Origin: Candidatus Yanofskybacteria bacterium RIFCSPHIGHO2_01_FULL_41_21
GTDB lineage: Bacteria > Patescibacteriota > Minisyncoccia > 2-02-FULL-40-12 > GWA2-44-9
Length of the DNA stretch: 44,341 bases
Assembly: GCA_001794025.1 (NCBI GenBank)
Contig: MGJA01000004.1
Location: forward strand, 1 to 44,341
Direction: 5' to 3'
A program made the translations under genes and the position numbers. Shown here piece after piece: positions 38,857 to 44,341 of this stretch (positions within the stretch are counted from its first letter, which is position 1; every line of letters starts with the position of its first letter). The notes below the pieces were generated by a model. That model was not told the origin of the DNA. It searched no databases and was given only the letters and a program-made list of their open reading frames with translations.

Positions 38857-38880
38857 ACAAAAGTTTAAATATTTAAATTC
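38857..38880 (-). repeat. Family L AT element copy 2 upstream of ftsA
   Basis: ATTTAAATATTTAAACTTTTGTATG. Confidence 0.6.
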
Positions 38881-39335
38881 TTGAATATTGCTTCCAATAT
38901 TTTTTCCTGCAAATCAATCATCTTTTTTTCTTCAACAGATGAGAGTTCGTGATCGTAACCCAAAAGATGTAATAAACCATGAACGGCCAACCTAGCCAAT
39001 TCTTGATTGGGAGGAATATTCATTTCATTCGCTTGCTGTTGAGCAACTTCTAGACAGATGAAAATATCTCCTAATGGCAGTATACCATATTCTTCAAGCC
39101 CATGCTCATTCAATGGAAACGAAAGCACATCAGTTGGTTTATCTTTTTGACGATACTGTTTATTCAACTCTTGACTCCTTTCCGGTAAAACCAAATAGAG
39201 TCCAAGTTCAATTTTTTTGTTCGCCAAACCCAATTGATTCCCGGCTTGCTCAATAACACTTCTGAAAAATTCTTCAGACCATCCGTCAGCCGGCGGAACA
39301 TCTCCTGTTTGATTTTCGAAAACTAGGTCTAGCAT
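38865..39335 (-). CDS. ybeY: endoribonuclease YbeY
   Basis: LNKQYRQKDKPTDVLSFPL, AVHGLLHLLGYDHE. Confidence 0.96.
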   Translation of the reverse strand: MLDLVFENQTGDVPPADGWSEEFFRSVIEQAGNQLGLANKKIELGLYLVLPERSQELNKQYRQKDKPTDVLSFPLNEHGLEEYGILPLGDIFICLEVAQQQANEMNIPPNQELARLAVHGLLHLLGYDHELSSVEEKKMIDLQEKILEAIFKNLNI

Positions 39336-39360
39336 AGTTTCTATACTAAGCTAAATCGCC

Positions 39361-39403
39361 CAAAAATCAAAGACGGATCCACATGGATCCGTCTTTGATT
39401 TTT
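39361..39403. terminator. perfect palindrome, bidirectional terminator-like
   Basis: AAAAATCAAAGACGGATCC ACAT GGATCCGTCTTTGATTTTT. Confidence 0.8.
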
Positions 39404-39418
39404 ACTAAGTTCTAAATA

Positions 39419-39907
39419 CTATTTCAAAAGTTCTTTAACCATCGCACTCACTCGCTGTCCATCGGCAGTACCTTTAATTTCTTCTTTGACAGCACTCATC
39501 ACTTTACCCATATCTTTGACGGAAGTGGCGCCAGACGAAGAAATCGCTTTTTGAACTAAAGCCCGAAGCGCATCATCAGACATCTGTTCCGGTAGGTAAG
39601 CCATGAGAGCTTCGGCTTCGGCGCGTTCGGATTCAGCTAATTCAGGGCGACCGCCTTTTTCAAATTCAGATACTGAATCCCGACGACGCTTTACTTCGGA
39701 AGCCAAAACATCCATGGTCTCTTGTTCGTCTAATTGGCTCTCCGCTTCAAGTTGGACCGGGTCGGTAATCGTCTTAATTAATTTGCCACGCTTTTCAAGT
39801 TCTTTATTTTTGATTGAAGCCATAACCATACCCAAAAGAGTACGCTTAGCACTATCGCCCGATTTTAGGGCATTTTTCATATCTTCTTTTAATTTATCTT
39901 TAAGCAC
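39419..39907 (-). CDS. GatB/YqeY domain-containing protein
   Basis: LKDKLKEDMKNALKSGDSAKRTLLGMVMASIKNKE, YLPEQMSDDALRALV, MGKVMSAVKEE. Confidence 0.93.
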   Translation of the reverse strand: MLKDKLKEDMKNALKSGDSAKRTLLGMVMASIKNKELEKRGKLIKTITDPVQLEAESQLDEQETMDVLASEVKRRRDSVSEFEKGGRPELAESERAEAEALMAYLPEQMSDDALRALVQKAISSSGATSVKDMGKVMSAVKEEIKGTADGQRVSAMVKELLK

Positions 39908-39992
39908 GATAGTTGAAAGTTAATAAAGTTCTTAATGTTTATAAAGTTTCCTGACTGACTTTATGAACTTTTTACTTTACGAACTTGATGAA
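39908..39992 (-). repeat. Family I element copy 2 (intergenic)
   Basis: TTCATCAAGTTCGTAAAGTAAAAAGTTCATAAAGT...AAACTTTATAAACATTAAGAACTTTATTAACTTTC; resembles the 23S insertion. Confidence 0.75.
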
Positions 39993-40265
39993 TTACAGGT
40001 CTATTTCTTGTTTGAGTTTACGTTTAGCCTCATCAAAAACATCTTTGTCGTAAGTACCAAGCTTTTCCAGTTTACGTCGAAGGCCGGCTAAGTGAATGCC
40101 CATGATGGCGGCGTTCTTTTCTCGGCGTTCGGTTTGTTTTTTAATTCTGAATTTAGATTTTTTTGCTTTCAACAAAACACCGCTCTGCTGAACAAAGCGA
40201 TTAAATCGGCGCATCAAACTGCCGATGGATTCATTTGGTTTTCTTTTTACTTCTACCATATTCAA
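39993..40265 (-). CDS. rpsU: 30S ribosomal protein S21 (long form)
   Basis: VKRKPNESIGSLMRRFNRFVQQSGVLLKAKK; SD AAGGAGG. Confidence 0.92.
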   Translation of the reverse strand: MNMVEVKRKPNESIGSLMRRFNRFVQQSGVLLKAKKSKFRIKKQTERREKNAAIMGIHLAGLRRKLEKLGTYDKDVFDEAKRKLKQEIDL

Positions 40266-40271
40266 CCTCCT

Positions 40272-40643
40272 TTTCGAATTTTACCTGCGAGTGAAACGAG
40301 TAGATGTAAAATTCAGAACCCCCTCACTCAACAGCAATAATTACATAATACTACATTTTAACCTTCGTTTCAAGCTGATGAAGGCCTTGGCTCGACGTTT
40401 AATTTGACGTTCTCTATCTCTCGCATCATTCTCTGATTTATACGCCTCATAATATACCAGTTCCAAAGGCCTTCTATCAGCAGTTGAAACTACGTGTCCT
40501 TTGTTGTGCTCCATAAATCTTTTCTTCAAATCACTCGAGTATCCAAAATATAAATTATTATCTTTCTTAGAACGTAAAACGTAGAAATAATGCATGAGTG
40601 AGGGGGTCAAGTATAGCAACCAATCGCTTTGCTCTTGGGCTCT
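40272..40643 (-). mobile_element. Family B element copy 8, occupied: GIY-YIG ORF in the central loop
   Basis: GCCCAAGAGCAAAGCGATTGG; CCCCCTCACTC-ATG...ORF...GAGTGAGGGGG; GAATTTTAC...GTAAAATTC. Confidence 0.82.
40341..40595 (-). CDS. GIY-YIG nuclease superfamily protein
   Basis: MHYFYVLRSKKDNNLYFGYSSDLKKRFMEHNKG; homologous to 32122-32400. Confidence 0.92.
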   Translation of the reverse strand: MHYFYVLRSKKDNNLYFGYSSDLKKRFMEHNKGHVVSTADRRPLELVYYEAYKSENDARDRERQIKRRAKAFISLKRRLKCSIM

Positions 40644-40971
40644 ACTTGAGATTTTTGCCTCCGAGGAGATGGATGTGGAGATGAGGAACAAGCTTCCCGC
40701 CATGTTCACCCTCATTTACAACCAAACGATACCCTTTATCAAGATTCTGCTTTTTCGCCATATCGTGAGCGACCCGAAACAATTTGCCCAATAGAGCTTC
40801 ATCATGTTCAGCGACATCATCAAGACCTGTAAAATGTTTGACGGGAATAATTAAAAAATGAACCGGTGCTTGAGGCGCGATATCCTTAATAACCCAAACA
40901 TGATCATCTTGATAAACCACTTCCGCCGGTATTTCACCATTAATAATTTTACAAAAAATATCTGTAATCAT
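40642..40971 (-). CDS. HIT family protein (HinT-like)
   Basis: IFCKIINGEIPAEVVYQDD, HGGKLVPHLHIHLLGG. Confidence 0.96.
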   Translation of the reverse strand: MITDIFCKIINGEIPAEVVYQDDHVWVIKDIAPQAPVHFLIIPVKHFTGLDDVAEHDEALLGKLFRVAHDMAKKQNLDKGYRLVVNEGEHGGKLVPHLHIHLLGGKNLK

Positions 40972-41061
40972 AAGGTCCTACAAATTACTAATCTATACAA
41001 ATATACAAATGAAATCAGCTGCGGTCATTCGTAAATTCGTTCTATTCGTAATTAGTAGGGG
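40972..41061 (-). repeat. Family G element copy 2
   Basis: CTACTAATTACGAATAGAACGAATTTACGAATG...CATTTGTATATTTGTATAGATTAGTAATTTGTAG. Confidence 0.8.
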
Positions 41062-42354
41062 CTACGCCTTGAGTCGTTTTTTGACTTCATCAATAATCCG
41101 TTCAAGAAGGATGGTTTCTTGGACGCCGGTATCCATTTCGCGAAGAATAATCGTGTCATCAAGAGCTTCCTTTTGACCAAAGATTAGAGCAAAACGAACA
41201 CCGAGCCGATGAGCAATACGAAGTTGCGATTTGATACTATCTCGTCCAAAGGAGGACTTGGCTTCAATCCCCGCTTTACGAAAACTTTCAAATAGAGGCA
41301 AGGCCTTGCGTTTGGGGGCTTCACCTAGTTGAACCAGAAATACTTTCGGTTTCATTCCCAATTCAGGAACATGAACATTTTTTTCTTTCATGGCTATAAT
41401 GATGCGTTCCATACCCATTGCCCAACCAGCGGCCGGGGTCTTGACCCCACCAAGCTGTTCAATCAGACGATCATAACGACCACCGGCGAGTAACGTGGAC
41501 TGCTGACTGGTATTTTCAGTATTAGGAATCAATTCAAAAACAGTCCGAGTATAATAATCCAAACCACGAACCAAATAGGGATTAAGGATATAAGGGATTT
41601 TTGCTTCATCTAGAAATTCCAAAACATGTTTGAAATGCAATCGACAGGCCTCATCCAAAAAGTCCATCATTTGAGGCGCTTCCTTGACGGTCTCTTTGCA
41701 ACCTTCTTCCTTGCAGTCAAGAATACGTAAAACATTTTCTTTCAGACGATTTTTGCAGTTGTTGCAAAGTTTCTTAGACCGATTACGAAAATAGTCCTTG
41801 AGGGCTTTGATATAGGCCGGCCGACAGTTCTGATCGCCAATACTATTAATGTGAACATCATAGCCATCAAGGCCTAAAGAATCCAAAAGTTTGTAAGCGA
41901 TAAAAATCATCTCGGCATCAACGGCTTCCGAACCATCGCCAATTGTTTCCAGACCTAATTGATAAAACTGGCGATAACGACCCGCCTGTGGCTCGTCATG
42001 ACGAAACATTGGATCAATATAATAGAGTTTCACGGGATGAGGACGAACATTCATCCCATTTTCCAAATAAGCGCGAACTACTGGTGCCGTTCCTTCGGGT
42101 CGTAAGGCCAACATATCTCCGCCTTTAGTTTTGAGGGTGTAAATTTCTTTAGAAACAATATCGGATGTCTCGCCAACAGAACGATTGAACAAATCGGTCG
42201 GCTCTAAAACCGGAGTGCTAATCCTTTCAAAACCATAATACTCCAGCAAATTTTCAACCTTCTTTTGAATATACCGCCAATATTTCTGTTCTTCAGGCAA
42301 AATATCGTGCATTCCTCGAACTGACTGGATTTGTTTTGCTTTCATTTTAGACAT
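41062..42354 (-). CDS. hisS: histidyl-tRNA synthetase
   Basis: RGMHDILPEEQKYW, LRPEGTAPVVRAYLE, QFYQLGLETIG, GGRYDRLIEQLGG. Confidence 0.97.
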   Translation of the reverse strand: MSKMKAKQIQSVRGMHDILPEEQKYWRYIQKKVENLLEYYGFERISTPVLEPTDLFNRSVGETSDIVSKEIYTLKTKGGDMLALRPEGTAPVVRAYLENGMNVRPHPVKLYYIDPMFRHDEPQAGRYRQFYQLGLETIGDGSEAVDAEMIFIAYKLLDSLGLDGYDVHINSIGDQNCRPAYIKALKDYFRNRSKKLCNNCKNRLKENVLRILDCKEEGCKETVKEAPQMMDFLDEACRLHFKHVLEFLDEAKIPYILNPYLVRGLDYYTRTVFELIPNTENTSQQSTLLAGGRYDRLIEQLGGVKTPAAGWAMGMERIIIAMKEKNVHVPELGMKPKVFLVQLGEAPKRKALPLFESFRKAGIEAKSSFGRDSIKSQLRIAHRLGVRFALIFGQKEALDDTIILREMDTGVQETILLERIIDEVKKRLKA

Positions 42355-42768
42355 TAGCTTATTAGCTGGTTAGCTTATTAATCATACTGTTTAACATTTT
42401 CATTACTTCCAACAACTTCGAGTCGACTACACTATAGTTCAAATGTAGTGCTTTATGCAACCTCTTAGATATTTCGACCTGAGTTTCAAGCTCAGCCCCA
42501 GAACCATAAGAATTAAGTAAAAAATGTTTATATTCTTTTATATGCCCGCGCATTCTTCCTTCAGCAATATTAGAAACTATTGAAACCGCCGCACGTCTCA
42601 TTTGAGAAGTAAGCCCATACATTTCTTCTTTTGGAAATTTGTCGGTTAGGATATAAATCTCCGTTACTAAATCCATTCCTTTTTGCCAAACGATTAATTC
42701 TCTATACCCGTGGATAATTGCCATTTGAAATAAGCTAGGGAGCTAATCAGCTAGTAAGCTACTCTTGG
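42352..42768 (-). mobile_element. Family D element copy 3, occupied: micro-repeat arms enclosing a four-helix-bundle ORF
   Basis: GTAGCTTACTAGCTGATTAGCTCCCTAGCTTATT...ORF...TAATAAGCTAACCAGCTAATAAGCTAATG. Confidence 0.82.
42362..42724 (-). CDS. four helix bundle protein, 23S rRNA intervening-sequence (IVS) protein family
   Basis: YRELIVWQKGMDLVTEIYILTDKFPKEEMYGLTSQMRRAAVSIVSNIAEG. Confidence 0.95.
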   Translation of the reverse strand: MAIIHGYRELIVWQKGMDLVTEIYILTDKFPKEEMYGLTSQMRRAAVSIVSNIAEGRMRGHIKEYKHFLLNSYGSGAELETQVEISKRLHKALHLNYSVVDSKLLEVMKMLNSMINKLTS

Positions 42769-43356
42769 AATCTTTGCAACTTTTGAGAATGGCCAGAGAC
42801 GAATAAAGGCCTTGCCCGTGATGAGTGACCGATTCAACGCACCCCACACCCGAGAATCAGAACTGCGAAGACGGTTATCGCCTAATACATAATAATCATT
42901 ACCATCAAGCTTCATACGAAATGTTCCTTGGGTCTCCTGATCCACATCCAAGTATGATTCTACAAGAACAAAACCCATAGGATTTTGTTGATTATAAATA
43001 ATAACTTTTCCTTCTTTTATTTCCACCGTTTCGTTCGGTAGACCAATTACTCGTTTTATAAAAAACTGACTCTGGTCAAGCGGATACCGAAAAATAACGA
43101 CATCGCCTCGTTCCGGATCTCCGAAACCGTATGACAATTCGTCTACAAAAATATAATCGCCGTCTTCAAAATTGGACTCCATGGACGCCCCCTTCACAAA
43201 GAAGGGTTGAACAACATAATAACGAATCGGGAGAATAATAATCAAGGAAACAACAACAATCTTAATCGTCTCCCAAAAAAATGCGAGCATCTCTCTGCCT
43301 AAACCCGGCTCCCGATAATCTTGAAATGGCTTGTTTTCTTCTTGCATTTGGTTCAT
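42751..43356 (-). CDS. lepB: signal peptidase I
   Basis: YVVQPFFVKGASMESNFEDGDYIFVDEL, GDVVIFRYP, KRVIGLPNE, YYVLGDNRLRSSDSRVWG. Confidence 0.96.
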   Translation of the reverse strand: MNQMQEENKPFQDYREPGLGREMLAFFWETIKIVVVSLIIILPIRYYVVQPFFVKGASMESNFEDGDYIFVDELSYGFGDPERGDVVIFRYPLDQSQFFIKRVIGLPNETVEIKEGKVIIYNQQNPMGFVLVESYLDVDQETQGTFRMKLDGNDYYVLGDNRLRSSDSRVWGALNRSLITGKAFIRLWPFSKVAKIPRVAY

Positions 43357-43357
43357 A

Positions 43358-43422
43358 CCAGGTAGTGAAGTTGACGCTTTTAAATGCGGCGAAAAGTCGC
43401 ATCGGCAACTTCTACTACCTGG
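43358..43422. repeat. Family C element copy 4 (empty, opposite orientation)
   Basis: CCAGGTAGTGAAGTTGACGC...GCGACTTTTCGCC...CGGCAACTTCTACTACCTGG. Confidence 0.82.
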
Positions 43423-43465
43423 ATTTTAACAGATTTTTTCGTTTGAATCAACTGACCATTTTTTG

Positions 43466-43528
43466 TATCAAAAATCCCGCTTGATTAGGGCGGGCGGCGG
43501 AGGTGGCTGTCCCTCCGCCTTGAAATGT
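43466..43528 (-). terminator. terminator-like hairpins after the hypothetical gene
   Basis: GGCGGAGGGACAGCCACCTCCGCC and CCGCCCTAATCAAGCGGGATTTTT. Confidence 0.65.
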
Positions 43529-43556
43529 TTCGCCTTGCAAGGGCTTATGACTCGGC

Positions 43557-44186
43557 CTATTTGTCTCTGGGATAAAGAACATCTGAAATTGCGGTGAGAA
43601 CTTTCGTCCTTTGGCAGAGAGGCCGCCGACTTATAAGAAGCATCGCGTGGAGCCTTTGGAGATTGAGGTTGATCTCTGACAACTTGTCGAGGTCGACCAG
43701 ACGTTCTTTCAGTCGACTGTTCTCATTCTCGAGACGAACAACTTCTTCAGCGAGCTCCTTCGCCGACTTGCTACCCTGCGGTCCCTCGTAGCTCTGGATG
43801 GGACGGATGCCACCGATCTTAATGAGCCGAACAAGCTCCCAGATGTCCTCCATGGTCTTCGCCCTGAAGGACATCCGATACTTCGGTTCTTTTCCGCCAG
43901 CGTTGTCCGGAATCAGCTCTCCTTCTGCGCTCCCACACTTGTAGATACCCGACTCTCGTGGGGCCACCCGAGGAATCCACTCGTGGTACGAAATCTCGTC
44001 GACGAACTCCTTCAGGACTTCAGAAATCGGATCGCGATCACCGTGCATGACGTATAAGCGACCGTGCTGCCGAAAGACATTCATCCCATGGATTGTCATC
44101 TTGTCGCCACTACCATCTTCGTGTGGCACCGACTTAAAACCTTCAGCGTTTCGTACGACCTCAGTGAGATAGATGTTGACTGACAT
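43557..44186 (-). CDS. hypothetical protein with C-terminal coiled coil
   Basis: 209 aa, SD AAGGAGAA, heptad-like region; higher GC than neighbours. Confidence 0.6.
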   Translation of the reverse strand: MSVNIYLTEVVRNAEGFKSVPHEDGSGDKMTIHGMNVFRQHGRLYVMHGDRDPISEVLKEFVDEISYHEWIPRVAPRESGIYKCGSAEGELIPDNAGGKEPKYRMSFRAKTMEDIWELVRLIKIGGIRPIQSYEGPQGSKSAKELAEEVVRLENENSRLKERLVDLDKLSEINLNLQRLHAMLLISRRPLCQRTKVLTAISDVLYPRDK

Positions 44187-44341
44187 GACTGTTCTCCTTG
44201 TCGCTTGGAATCAGCTAGGCTTACTGGGCCAGTGCGTTCCATAGTCGACTTATGAAAATTCCCCTTTGAAGTGCAACACCAGTACAATGGGAAGATGACA
44301 TATAAACATCTAAATCAGTCAGCTCGGGATCGAATTGAGGT

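Noticed and set aside
1-44341. Alternative genetic code (UGA as Gly, as in some CPR)
   Set aside because: Core genes read through with standard stops; UGA is used as a stop in ftsA and the GIY-YIG gene and does not interrupt conserved ORFs.

Overview
44.3 kb window that looks like a Candidate Phyla Radiation (Patescibacteria/Parcubacteria-like) genome segment. Almost everything is on the minus strand. It starts inside the 5' part of a 23S rRNA gene that has AT-rich insertions. It then carries a surface protein with an adjacent sortase, map-adk-secY, the spc/S10/str ribosomal protein clusters (no rpmD), tuf, fusA, rpsG, rpsL, rpmB(+), tRNA-Pro(+), nudix, ndk, an HNH protein next to comEC, nrdJ, ftsZ, ftsA, ybeY, yqeY-like, rpsU, HIT, hisS and lepB. 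The most interesting signal is between the genes. Spacers in this compact gene string are mostly either about 0-25 nt or filled almost exactly, stop codon to start codon, by an inverted-repeat element. I can sort these elements into several families. Family A has 5 copies, and its last stem base abuts the downstream ATG. Family B has at least 8 copies of a three-hairpin structure with compensatory stem changes. Family C has 5 copies with asymmetric CCCAGGTAGTAGAA/TTCACTACCTGGG ends. Families D-I have arms made of degenerate micro-repeats. Families B, C and D each have 'empty' copies plus one copy whose loop holds a single small ORF: GIY-YIG nuclease (twice) or a 23S-IVS-type four-helix-bundle protein (once). 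A sequence resembling one intergenic element (family I) is also inserted in the 23S rRNA. I interpret this as a family of hairpin mobile elements, some carrying a loop ORF, that colonise operon spacers and rRNA. All calls come from reading the sequence; no searches or folding were run.
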